Positions 45,011 through 56,076 of a stretch of 64,000 nt of DNA are shown piece by piece. The stretch is from the NCBI GenBank assembly GCA_040954595.2, contig CM082587.2, forward strand, positions 7,812,001 through 7,876,000, in the 5' to 3' direction. Position 1 is the first letter of the stretch, and each line of letters begins with the position of its first letter. The notes under the pieces are model-generated. The model made no database searches and was not told where the DNA came from. It worked only from the letters and a program-made list of their open reading frames with translations. The DNA comes from Balanoglossus misakiensis. Lineage: Eukaryota > Hemichordata. The position numbers were made by a program, and so were the translations under genes.

Positions 45011-48000
45011 ATGGGACGGAGTAAGAAGAGTCAAGCGAAGAAGAGGGAAAAACAAAAGAAACTTACGGGTAAGACATCAACCACCACTACCTCGGCCATG
45101 TCGGCTGTTTGTGTTGTTGCTGTTTGAGTTACACTTCCTCCTTGTTCGTTGTGAGTGTGTGTGTGTGTGTGTGTGTTTGTTTGTTTGTTTGTTTGTCTGT
45201 TTGTTGTTATTGATTAATGTAAAACATTTATTTTCTGTCCGTCGGTCTTTTTGTTTATTTGTTTGTTTGTTCATGTTTGTTTGTTTACAACTTTGGCCAG
45301 GTTTATTTGTTTAGCAGGTTTGGATTGAGGTACATTCACAGTACATGTGTAATAATAGGATTGGGGTTGGGGTCACTTTGCCCCACAGGGATAGCTGTGG
45401 TAACGCAGCTGTACGGTTGGGGGGTGCTGATGCACCCCCCCCCCCTCCAACGGTACAGCTGCGTTACCACAGCTACCACAGGAAGTGATGCTGACAAGTT
45501 GAGAAATTGGAAATCAATTTGGAAATTTGTCAAATGCCCCACCCCAGGGGTTCAGGTAATTCAAAAGGTGGATTAATATCATTTCTGCCTGCTATCCATA
45601 ATTACATGGATTATACGTTTTTTGTTGCCCTCAGATTTAAAAAAGAAGAAAAAAATCGAAGAGAAAAAGACGGGCAAAAGAACAACTACGAAGGAGAACA
45701 GCAGCGTCCAATCAGAACCAGCAGATGCATCTACATCACAACCCAGCAAACCTAAATATGATGTTGAACAATTATTACAGAAGGTAGATAGACTATTAGC
45801 CCGGAGACACAGGCGTCGATCTAGAATACAACGCCCGGTGACAGTCGAGAAATTTCCTGCTGAGCTGAAAGATAGTAGCCCTGGCAACGATCAGGGTCGC
45901 TTAGTAACGAATGGATAACGAGTGATCTATCAAATGTTGACGGGCGTTAGTGGTTGGATGATATAATTAACAAAGCTTGGTAAATCACTCCCACACCCCG
46001 TCACGGGAATTTCACACATGACTCCACCTCTATTTCCTTATTTAGAATGCGATGATGTCATTTGGTTTACATTGAGTGACCAATTAGCTTACACACAAGA
46101 TTTACCACCAAGTCATTCTGCGCACAGAATTCCGTGCGTAAATAGAGACTGTCACCGGGCGTTCCTTTTCCCCTACTACGCCTGTGTCTCCGGGCTAATA
46201 GACTATCATCAATATCATTGCAATATTTTCCCATGCCTATACGTAGACCATAGAATTAGAAAGCAGGGCTCAAAGTTGCAATGGATGGGGAACTAGTGTA
46301 AGACTCATATTGCGACAAGGTAAAATTGTGTAATATTGTGGTGGGCTTGAATGAACATTTTATGTCGCCTAGTCAAACAGAGGCAAGTACATCTGGGTTT
46401 TGTGTAAAAGAAAACCACCTGTACATTTTTTCACTTGTTTGTCTGCATTTTACTTGTAACCAGGAGAAAATCATAATCTAGATTGTTTTCCTTGGTCTGA
46501 TTCAGAATTTTCCTTGGTCTGATTCAGAAAATAAACAGTGTGCGTGGATATTGTTTGTATTAACGTATTTCTAAAATTCATCACTTTGCTTCCTTCTTCT
46601 TTTTCACAGGCAGACGAATACATTGATACATTGGAGTATGAATTAGCACAGAAATTTTGCCAGCGAGCTTTAGATGTTGATGGAAATAATATTGCAGCAT
46701 TGGAAACTGCAGGAACTGTATTTATTGAACTCGGGGATGTGGAAAATGCAGTCAAAATATCCTTTTGATGAAACAATGCACCGGGTTGGAGTTCAGACTG
46801 CTTTCCTGAAATTTATATAGAGAAGAGTATATGATGTGTGATCAGCAGGGTATATCTAGATTCAAAATTAACACAATTATGTGTGGTAATTTATTCTACA
46901 TATACATGCATGTATAGGCAGTGAAAATATATTGCCTTGTTTGGTTGAATTTTGATTTGAAAGAAATCTCTTAAAATTTCAGGGTGGTTTGTAAGTCTCA
47001 GTCCCTGTTGTGGGATAAATGTGTAGAAAATTTGAATATATAGTGATTGTCATGATAAACTGTAAATTATGGAATACTATTATTCAATACACAGGGCTCA
47101 AATTTAACAGTGGCACAGTCACACTTGTGTTTGGACAAGTAATTTCAGGAAAATGGTTATCCCTGTTGGACAACCAGTACCACCCAGAAACCATTCATTT
47201 TTATGTCATACAGCCTGGCGAACATGGTCCTCACATGTTGTGGATTTTCCTTAGCCAAGATTACTATTTTAACAAAGCCGTCACTCTGAGCCCAGGCAAA
47301 GGATTTTCTAAATACATGTATCTTGGTCAGCTGTGTGAGGGAAAAGAAGCCATAGAATGTTTTCAAAAGGGCGTTGACCTTATGCTGCAAGAAAGAGATG
47401 AGCAGGCCAAGGTTGGTACACTATTTTATTAAGTATTTATCAATGAAACAATAATGTAGGTATTTTAGCAAACACTGGATATATATATACTCTCAAGATA
47501 TCAAAATTTTATTGCATCATATTATAATTCTCATGTTAGTGAAAATGTTCACGTATTTCATACATGTATTTATTTGGCTGTAAAACGTTTGGGGTCAGTA
47601 TGTAAACTACGCCAGGTCAAGTGACCAGACTGTTTTTGCGTAACATAATTTGTAATATTTAGTTTAAATAACGGTGTCACTAGTTTTGTCATTCACGTAT
47701 GATGTAGACACATCTGAGGAGACAAGTATCAAGACATGCTTTTCCCTTTGAACCTTCAATATTTCTTAAAATCACATATGAGCACTACCAAGGTTGTAAA
47801 AGACAAAGATTGTTGGTTTTACTATCCTACATTCACTGGCAAGCAAAACTTCGGGCCAACGTTCAGTGACAAGATTTTTACCCATGGAGAATACTCCAGT
47901 CTGAACTGATTCTTTCTCTTTTTTCTCTGACAGCTACTTGAAGGAGCGTGTGCAAATCCGGAGGAGACGGTCACTGTAACCAATCAAGATATCTCCAGAG

Positions 48001-50302
48001 CTTATTGCTCCATGGCAGAAATCTACCTTACTGATTCATGGTAAAGAAATGTTTTGTTTTCTGTCGGCATCATGGTTTGTAAATATGACAGCTGATTACT
48101 ACCAGAAGACGATGTTTTACTTCTTGTGGTTGTCAATCTTGGAGAGGATTTCATCAGCTTTCTTGTATTTCAGTCTATCAATAACTATTAAAGAGGAGGA
48201 GGTAGAGGGGAAGTGAAACCTTTACGTAGTTTACCAACAATACTGAATTATTAGTGCTATTTTAACTTCCACTGGGATGGTATCTCGACAAGAGAAGCAT
48301 CTGCATTTTACAGAAATTGCTCTTACATCATATGCTTCGTTGACATTTTGTTACATAGTTGAAATTAATATTAAGGATTCTTTTAAATTAATGGTATACG
48401 GTCACCTATGGAAAATAAGCTTTAGTTAATACCATGGAAAATTGAAATCTAGCCAATAACAGATTTTCAGTGGGTCGCACACGCGAAAAAAAAGAGTGCT
48501 ACCATATGTTCTTTAGAACGCTCAAATACGCCATTTCAGCCATATATGGGCGTATGTAAATTGAAGGTGACTGTATACCTTTAACTAAGGTTTCATTCAA
48601 GATGATAGTGTTCTGGCTCAATCAAAAGCAGGAGATTTATCAATTTTGTGATGTCATAACCAGATCTCCACTGACATGTTTGTTTGTTTGTTTGTTTACT
48701 TTGTAGTTTTGAAGAAGATGCTGAACAACATTGTAAGGCGTGTTTAGAAAAAGCCATTGAAACTGATGCAGACAATGCTGAGGCTCACCAGTTACACGCC
48801 AGTTATCTTCTGAGTGTTGAAAAACTTCAGGTGATGTGATATTTGATGTCATCTTTTCAGCTCTGATATGGGTTTTGTGGTTACTGGTTGTGCAATGGAA
48901 GAACCCACTCTTAGGATGGGTGTGAAAACTGTGAATCTATGTTTTTTATCATTGAACACTTTAAATATCTTGTTAATATTCTCCCAAGTTTTTGCGATGA
49001 GAATGCGTCAAAGTTGAAAAATTATCACTGTTTGCTGTCATTTTTCAGAAAAACAATGACTCCATCTCCTCACTGATTGATATTCACAATGATGTCATTT
49101 GTTGACAGAATCTCGGTACAGTGTTACCTATGAATGTAACATGTACAGATTGCAACACATGTGGCAATGAAAAATCTTTGAAAAATGGAACTTACTGCCA
49201 CTGGCCACTGTAGCTATATTATTGACTTTGATATTCTCTTTCTACCAGGATGCAAAGGCAGCTATCGAGAAAAGCATATCACTATGGTTACCACAGTGGC
49301 GTGAGCATTTAGAGAAGTCCGAAAACTCTGAAGCATTTGAAATGTGTCCACTGAGTTATGAAGTCAGAGTGTCCACTGCTAAAATACTGATTGAAGTGCA
49401 ACTATTTCAAGTAAGTTTCACTTATCACACATGTTGTTTAGTGTATTACGGCTGTAGGCTCTTTGTATCAATTGATTTTGATTACATACTGGTTTCAGTA
49501 TGTCTGTAACATTAGTTTATTTGGCAGTTCTTCATTTTGTGGCATTCTGATAAGCTGTTCTCACAGAAAGTACAGTACATTTAGTGTAGACATTGGTCTG
49601 ACGTAAAGATGTTTTGGATTGTGGATGGTTGGATTGAAGAGTGTGTGAGTGTATGTGTGTGTGCATGTGCCCATGCATGCGTGATGATGGATGGAGTTTG
49701 TGTGTGTTAGAGAGAGAGAGAGAGAGGGGGGGAGGGAGGGAGGGAGGGGGGGTTTGAGAGAGAGAGGAGAGGGAGGGGAGAGATAGAGAGAGAGGGAGGG
49801 AGGGGAGAGAGAGAGGGAGGGATGGATGGATGGAAAAACTTCTATAGGAGCGAAGTGAGTAACCCATTCCATCTTTTGAATATAACCAGGAAGCCCTGGA
49901 AGTTTTAGACGGACTTCTGGAAGAGGATGATGAAGTGGTTGAAGTCTGGTATCTGATTGGATGGTGCTACCATCAAAGTCAGCTGGAAGACAAAAACAAA
50001 TTAGCATCTTATTATTTAACGAAGGCCAAACAGGTGAGATGAGATGATGGCTCAGCCCAGTACTTCATTTGTTTAAAAAATAGGCTTTGAGTAAACCAGT
50101 GTTTTTCTGTCCTCAGATTTTTACCAAAGTTGGATGTGATGATGATCCTATGCTTGAACACATCGAAGAACTATTGAATACACTGGGTCCCGTGGAGGAA
50201 TTGGACGATGATGGTGCTGCCATGGAAACAGACGATGGTGACAGTGATGATGATGATGATGATGTTAGCAGCAGTGAAGATGAGACGTGTATGGAGCATT
50301 AA
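45011..50302 (+). CDS. TPR protein, probable ribosomal-protein-L4 assembly chaperone (Acl4-like)
   Basis: Nine exons join in frame to 407 aa: 45011-45068, 45635-45783, 46610-46756, 47265-47411, 47934-48040, 48707-48830, 49249-49410, 49890-50033, 50117-50302 (TAA). Residues 1-45 are very basic (MGRSKKSQAKKREKQKK, then a lysine run) and look like a nuclear or nucleolar signal. Residues 62-350 are tetratricopeptide-type helical pairs, for example ALDVDGNNIAALETAGTVF, YFNKAVTLSPG, AIETDADNAEAHQLHASYL and ALEVLDGLLEEDDEVVEVWY. Residues 375-402 are a strongly acidic tail ending DDDDDDVSSSEDE. This order (basic N-terminus, TPRs, acidic C-terminus) fits the family annotated as probable assembly chaperone of Rpl4, which guards nascent Rpl4 on its way to the nucleolus. 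The assignment is by architecture and remembered family features. Exons 3 and 4 join only if the intron between them is AT-AC (see 46757-47264). Confidence 0.85.
45392..45475. repeat. Hairpin in intron 1 of the TPR gene
   Basis: TAGCTGTGGTAACGCAGCTG on the left and its reverse complement on the right enclose G-run and C-run arms. One base (ACGG/ACCG) breaks the pairing. Confidence 0.75.
46757..47264 (+). other. Candidate U12-type AT-AC intron in the TPR gene
   Basis: After ...GAAAATGCAGTCAAA the sequence is ATATCCTTTT, the U12 AT-AC donor consensus. No GT donor in a compatible phase precedes the in-frame TGA. The 3' end is GATTAC, and TTCCTTAGC (one mismatch to the branch consensus TTCCTTRAY) lies about 11 bases upstream. 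Joining AAA to TAT keeps phase 0 and restores a continuous TPR helix, VENAVK|YFNKAVTLSPG. Confidence 0.85.
48388..48584. mobile_element. MITE with TTAA-flanked GGTATAC ends, intron 5 of the TPR gene
   Basis: The left end TTAATGGTATACGGTCACC pairs with TTAAAGGTATACAGTCACC (reverse complement of the right end), 17 of 19 positions. A second copy, broken by another insertion, is at 20131. Confidence 0.8.
49705..49832. repeat. GA/GGGA-rich purine tract
   Basis: A strand-asymmetric run of GAGA and GGGAGG units with GGAT units at the end, in intron 7 of the TPR gene. It produces spurious proline- and serine-rich minus-strand frames. Confidence 0.9.
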
Positions 50303-50308
50303 AATAAA
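50303..50308 (+). promoter_or_regulatory. Poly(A) signal of the TPR gene, directly after the stop
   Basis: AATAAA begins at the base after the TAA at 50300-50302. A second AATAAA at 50373-50378 is the more usual distance and is probably the one used. Confidence 0.4.
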
Positions 50309-50360
50309 TGACATTGAATTAATTACAAAGACACAGGATGTGTTCGCACAAGCAGTGAAC

Positions 50361-50366
50361 TTTATT
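50361..50366 (-). promoter_or_regulatory. Minus-strand poly(A) signal (possible DYNLRB 3' end)
   Basis: TTTATT on the plus strand is AATAAA on the minus strand. It lies between the two plus-strand AATAAA of the TPR gene. If used by DYNLRB, that 3' UTR would be about 4 kb and would overlap the TPR transcript tail to tail. Confidence 0.25.
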
Positions 50367-50378
50367 ATCAGAAATAAA

Positions 50379-53300
50379 GTACTTCTTAACAGGATTTATA
50401 TTATGGGTGTGTTGTCTTTCGTTTCGTTTTGTCAGCATAGACATAAGCCTTTGCAAGGGTAAACAGTACCAGTGGTCTTTTTATATACTGGCGTCATTCA
50501 AGATGTTATTCATGCAAAACAAAAATACTTTCAAGAAACAAGTCGCAAAACATCAGTCGCAATTTCAGAGAGGTTTTATTGGTTCATAAAAAGCACAGAA
50601 ATTGAAAGTCTAAAAAGGATTCTGTCTTTCAACCATGACTTGGACATGTGAAACTATCACTGCACAAACACTTTTCTCTCAAAAGTACCAGCCAGCCCAC
50701 AAACAGACTTAAACCAGCAAATATCACTGCAATATTCACTGTCCATATTTTATCACGGCTTGCCCTTTGCAAGACTTATTTCGCTCTGTCCTAGAGCTGT
50801 AAAAGCATTAATGTTTAACTGGGGTTTCATGTCACTATTTTTGCTAATTGATAAAATCTGCTTAAATAAAAAAAAAATATAATAGAACTCATTATTTTAG
50901 CTGAATCTGTGAATTTTAAATCCAGTGAATGTGTCCCCAAAATCAAAACAGTCAAATGAAATCCCAGTGACAATTACTGCTTTTACCGCACTCTAAACAG
51001 AGATTAACTGCAAGACGCCTATAGGTCACTATGGAGTCACTAATATTTACATTTTAAGCCTTGACATAATCACTCCTGCCTGTTGGTTGTGTTTGTGTAC
51101 TGTCTGGTTTGTACAATGACTGCAAATCCATTAATTCATATGCAGGATACACGACAGTCAAATCTTTCAATGTCTAAATCTGTTCAAAAGACAGTCGAAA
51201 TTGCACTGTGTATTTTTATTACATTATTTTGCCAAACCGTGCAGATGAGTTGGACAGTCAAAATTATAACTTAATTATGAATCTGGGTTTGTGGATTTCT
51301 AATCGTCTGTATGAATTCTTTTTTTTACACCAAACATGAGTTGTTTCAATCTGAGAATTGTTGCCACTTGAGAGAATATACTAGTAGTAGACAAGTTTTA
51401 GGATGTTTGTTAAGATATAAACCTGGCAAAGTAAAAACAATAGCATCGATGGCTGCACCAGGCTGTGTTGAGATAATGAATACTTGAGTGGGCGAAGAAA
51501 TTTGATTCTTGTCAAGAAATTCTGAACTGTTATGATCACTGTCCCTTTAAACATTCAAGTGTTAAAGGGACACAGGGACATGAACAGGGAACAAACCATT
51601 CACGCCATGTCTACAGAATGTGCTCATCACAACACACCAACACTGGTGATGCAGAACTGCAAAGGATACACACAGAGAAATCACCTTGTTTTGTGAAATC
51701 ACAACACATTTTCAAATTCATATTTTCACAGACCTGCGATCTCAGTACACATGTTCACATGTGTGGCGCTATGCCAACGCACTATAAAGTAGAAATCGTT
51801 GACAAAATTTGCTGAATTCTGAAACCATGCAGTCTCGGTCTATACTGCAGGGCTGTCTTTCAGTCAAATAAAAAGTGGTCCTACGATCTCATTTATACAT
51901 GTACAAGACACGTGCCTGTTTAAGAGTTGTACAATTCACACCAATTAAAACCCGAGCGTAAAGTTTGTACATGACCATGTAGAGTTACATGTTGTCTGTG
52001 CACAGCCTATTCCTGATTCAGTGTGACCAGTCTCAAATCTTTAAGAGGTGATAATATACCACCGAACCTACTATTATTCTTAAATCTGTTCTAAGTCAGT
52101 GAGATGAACAATTCAGTGATGAACTATTATATGACTGAGTACAATCAAAACACATCTGTATCTGATAGTGTATTTAACAATGATAAATAATCATACAGTT
52201 AACCCCTTTTCAAATATATGTATTTACATGCAGATATTGCATACATATTATAAAATAAAAGGAATGCTGATATAATAGATTTGATTAAGATTTGATTACA
52301 AATTATTTGTTGCACTAAATACAAATATTTTGAGTTGCTTATACAATTCACCTTAATTATTATTTGTGTATCCCACCTATCCCAACCAAAATGTTAGAGG
52401 TAATAACCGACCCAGCCCATCTCTTTTAACCAATGCCCACAACTTCAAACTCGAAACCCATTACAATCCTATCCCATTTCCCCTCCCAACCCACAACTAC
52501 CCATGTTGTGACCCAATCATATACACAGCTATGAAAAATTACATAATTTATGAGGTTATACAGGTATCTTAACAGTGATATACTTGAGTTACAAAATTGT
52601 GTGAACCAGTCCAAAGATACTTAAGAGAAACAGCAGATAAAACAACTAGACCTGAGATTTTATCCAACTAGGTCCAGCATTGACTGCATGGCGAAAATGA
52701 CATAATTGACTGCCAAAATGTCTTGATAAACACGGTTTACCAAGGACAAAGTGTTAACACTAAAATTTCCCTACATTTGCACTGACACTGGATAAAAAAA
52801 CAGTTGCTGCCAAAAATGTTGGCTAAATAATTAATCCACTGTTATGCTCCATTATTATTGGACATGGGTCACTTCAGCTGGTTGGTGACTGGAAACAATA
52901 CAAAAATATTGTCTTTCTTGTGGAAATGTACACAACTCTGGTAAAATAAAACATAAAGTACATTAAACCATAAATTCATAATTACGGTAATTGTGAGGTG
53001 GATGATCTATCTATGTATATAAGGTAATTATATACTTCATTTAGAAATGGCTGGTCTCCACAATGAAATCATCATTTTGTATGTTTGCTACTGACTTAGT
53101 GACAACTTGATATTTGCAAAGTCAATCTGATTCAACTCAGGTACACTGTATGCTTCATTCACGTCTTCACTGTCTCTTTCTTTGTAATGGCATGGGCCAC
53201 TCCTCACCGCATTTCAAAGGCGACGTCAGCAGACACGAAAATCATGAATGAACAAATGGCAAAAGACTGACCACACCTCGACATCTGAATGTAATCTGAA

Positions 53301-54485
53301 TGCAATCAGATCGATTGTGGAGTATACATTTATGAAGCAAGACTAAAAAGACATGAAAAGGGAAGTTTACGCAGTGTCACCATGCATAGACCGTGGTCGA
53401 TCATACTCAATGCCCTGCATTTGCTCAATGGGCGACAGACGCCATGTTGAAAATCTGCCAATTGACAATCATAATTACATGTACCAGCTGTACATCAAAT
53501 AAACAGGTGCTTCTTCATCTCCTAGTCAGTTTTATCCCTTCATAATTCCATAACAATACATCTTGATTCTAACACCTAGGCGATTGTTGTTGGAAAAAAT
53601 ATTACTTCAATTTTATAATTTATTTTGTACAGATGATGTGGTTGTCTGCAATCAAAGCAATTTTTTATAGTCATAGGTACATGTACTGGTATGCTTTCCT
53701 ATTCACGGCAGACTGAAGTTGACGGTGTAAAGACAGAAATTTCAAAGAGTTCATACATTGTGACACACTACAAATAATAATTTAGTCATGTGATATTGCA
53801 GTAGTAAATTAGGATTAGAATATCTTATTTGTGGATCATTTCTGAATGAATGAAGCTTTCTCTAAAGTTAACACATTATTATTGCAGTATATCCGAGTTT
53901 GAATCTGAGTCAAAGTGAATATAAAGTCATCTGGTTTGTATTGCATGTTATGAGATGAATTCTATAATTGAGTACCACCTTCATCTTAATTATACAGACA
54001 TAAAGTTGTAGAATGATGCAGGTATTGCAAAAGTCCAAGCCAGACAGCTGAGGCTAAGTCAGACAGTCTGACTGGGGCGATTCGAATAAATAATGGCTAA
54101 TTTCTCTAGGGTACTTTCCAGAAACTCTTGAGTATTTTGAGTGGAGTGATGGAACAACTACATACACTGTTTTGTTTTAAATCTATCTGAATCTGACCAC
54201 AATGTTATACTTCTAGGTTTACAGCGTCATTGAACTTTTTTTAGTCAAGGGTCATCCCTGGTTGACGATGACACCTTCAAAACCATGGCTCCAGTCTGAA
54301 GATTTGTAGCTTTTCTTGATAATTGGGCTCTACTTGTGATGAAATTACTGGCGTCCATGGGTGTCCGTGTGAATAGCAAAATGTACTCTGTCAGCATCAT
54401 TACCATGACAACAAGCATCAGTATTATCCGTATCCAGTCTAAATGATGAAATTCATTGTAGAGTGTATAGTGCAGCCGCAAGCAT
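50379..54485. other. Gene-poor stretch between convergent genes
   Basis: About 4.1 kb of A/T-rich unique sequence without a coding frame that has splice support. It is either intergenic or a long 3' UTR of DYNLRB. A small inverted repeat (CCCTTTAAACATTCAAGTGT followed by TAAAGGGA) is at about 51542-51570. Confidence 0.5.
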
Positions 54486-56076
54486 CTATTGCTCCGATGG
54501 ATTCTGTATGACAATCAATATGTAGCCATCCTCTGTGGGGGGAAAAAGAAAAGTACTTGGTGAAGTGACACATTCAATCCAAGCCTTTTGAATTTGTATA
54601 GCACTATGTCTATATGTTGGATGAGAGATCTACTCTAAACTACCTTCTAAAGGGTGACGATCGCCGTATACGCATGTGCAAAACCAGAGACTATGGTTAC
54701 ACGTAAAAATGTAGAAAGATAAAAAAAAAACCTACCTGGTGCTACCATGATCTCATTCTTCTTTGATCTCATTCGGAGGAAAGTCAGATCATTTTGCGGA
54801 TCCACATCTCGGACCACACTGCGTGCAAGAGCCGTCACGTTCTGAATTGCGTTGGATAACTGTAACGTTGTTGAGTTGTCCATTGATGTACGAAGAATGA
54901 TACCTGGAAGGGGTTGAATGATGATTCTGTCAATCAGTGCATTCAGTCACATATAACAAATTGAACATGCACAGTACTGGAATGCCTGGGAGGGGTTCCG
55001 GTTGTACTTTCTTGTACTGTTTACTGATGCAGTGGTTGGTATATGCACACAAATCACATTGCAACTTTACTGCTCACAGTTATGCATACAAAAAATCATG
55101 GTCTGCTACAACATTTAGTCTGTTTAGCAACATACACATGTATCGTGCATATGTTAAAAATATCATATTCAAAAGCAAATGTGTTTGTTGATATATTCAG
55201 ATGGTAATTATCAATGTTACCAAGACCGACTTAAAAGTATAATGTGACACTGTGCAGTATTGGGGGGGGGGGGTCGCATAGAGAAGAGGGGCATTGTTTA
55301 CCTTCTGGGTTGACAACGATTACACCATGAACTCCTTTGTGACTCTGAATTCTTTTCAACGTGTCTTCAACTTCTTGTGATGTCTGTAAAATATCAACAA
55401 TAAAGAGGTTTAGTTTTGTCTTGCACGTCGTCATGGGTAATAGCTAGCTCTGCGTACAGGTCTGTGTTGTTCCCGGCGTTACACGGCCGTGTAACGCCGG
55501 GAACACACAGACCTGTACGCAGAGCTAGGGTAATAGCATGTTATGCGTCTCCTGAAACCATGGAACAGTCCAGTACCCAGCAACGATCGAGCTACAATAT
55601 GGTTAGCTGACTTAGCTGTGTTGCTTTCTATATATACTGCCACCAGAGGAAATCACTGACATTTTGACTTTGAGTTGACGTTGACGTTGTCTGACATTGA
55701 CGAGCAATAACATGTAACCACGGTCACTCCACAAGTTTGGGGTGACCGTGTTCAAAACAAGTCCTGCTTACACTCAGTTTTAGCATGGAGGCACTTAGTA
55801 CCTCCATGGTTTTAGCTGGGGATACGATATTGACTTTGGCATGTCATCGTTTCTAATCAAACACAGACACTCTTGTTACCTACAGTGTATGATCGTAACA
55901 AGAGACGCCAGAGGAAATCGTGTAGGTGACATGACTGCGGGCCAGGCTAAACCATTCAACCCTACAGTCACTGGCGACAAACCACCGAGAACAGAATCGG
56001 TAGTAGTATCCATTTCAAATATCGCCTTCGACTACTTAAAAAAAATGTCAGTATTGTCGAATTCTCAACTTACCAT
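54486..56076 (-). CDS. DYNLRB: Dynein light chain roadblock-type
   Basis: Four coding exons on the minus strand: 56076-56074 (the ATG alone), 55383-55302, 54903-54736 and 54532-54486 (TAG), total 99 aa against 96 in vertebrates. The sequence is unmistakable: [20 protein letters not shown], then [31 protein letters not shown] and [11 protein letters not shown]. The product is the Roadblock/LC7 subunit that dimerises on the dynein intermediate chain in cytoplasmic and ciliary dynein. The exon beginning TSQEVEDTL opens in phase 0 right after an acceptor and contains no suitable start. The ATG directly followed by GTAAGT at 56073-56068 supplies the start with matching phase. Intron 1 carries an 83-base foldback element. 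The vertebrate DYNLRB1/2 split does not apply here, so the symbol is left unnumbered. Confidence 0.93.
55445..55527. mobile_element. Miniature foldback element with target duplication, DYNLRB intron 1
   Basis: An almost loopless 83-base palindrome with the same TAGCTCTGCGTACAGGTCTG termini as the 555-base element at 1599-2153. It is flanked by a direct repeat GGGTAATAGC (55435-55444 and 55528-55537); 9 or 10 bases, because the edge is ambiguous. Confidence 0.88.

Noticed and set aside
45783-45918. Read-through of TPR gene exon 2 into an arginine-rich tail (98-codon frame)
   Set aside because: AAG|GTAGAT is a good donor, and the downstream exons keep the frame with a clear TPR pattern; the tail is intron.
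49532-50007. 111- and 148-codon minus-strand frames rich in Ser, Pro and Leu
   Set aside because: They are the reverse strand of the GA-rich tract and of TPR gene exon 8.
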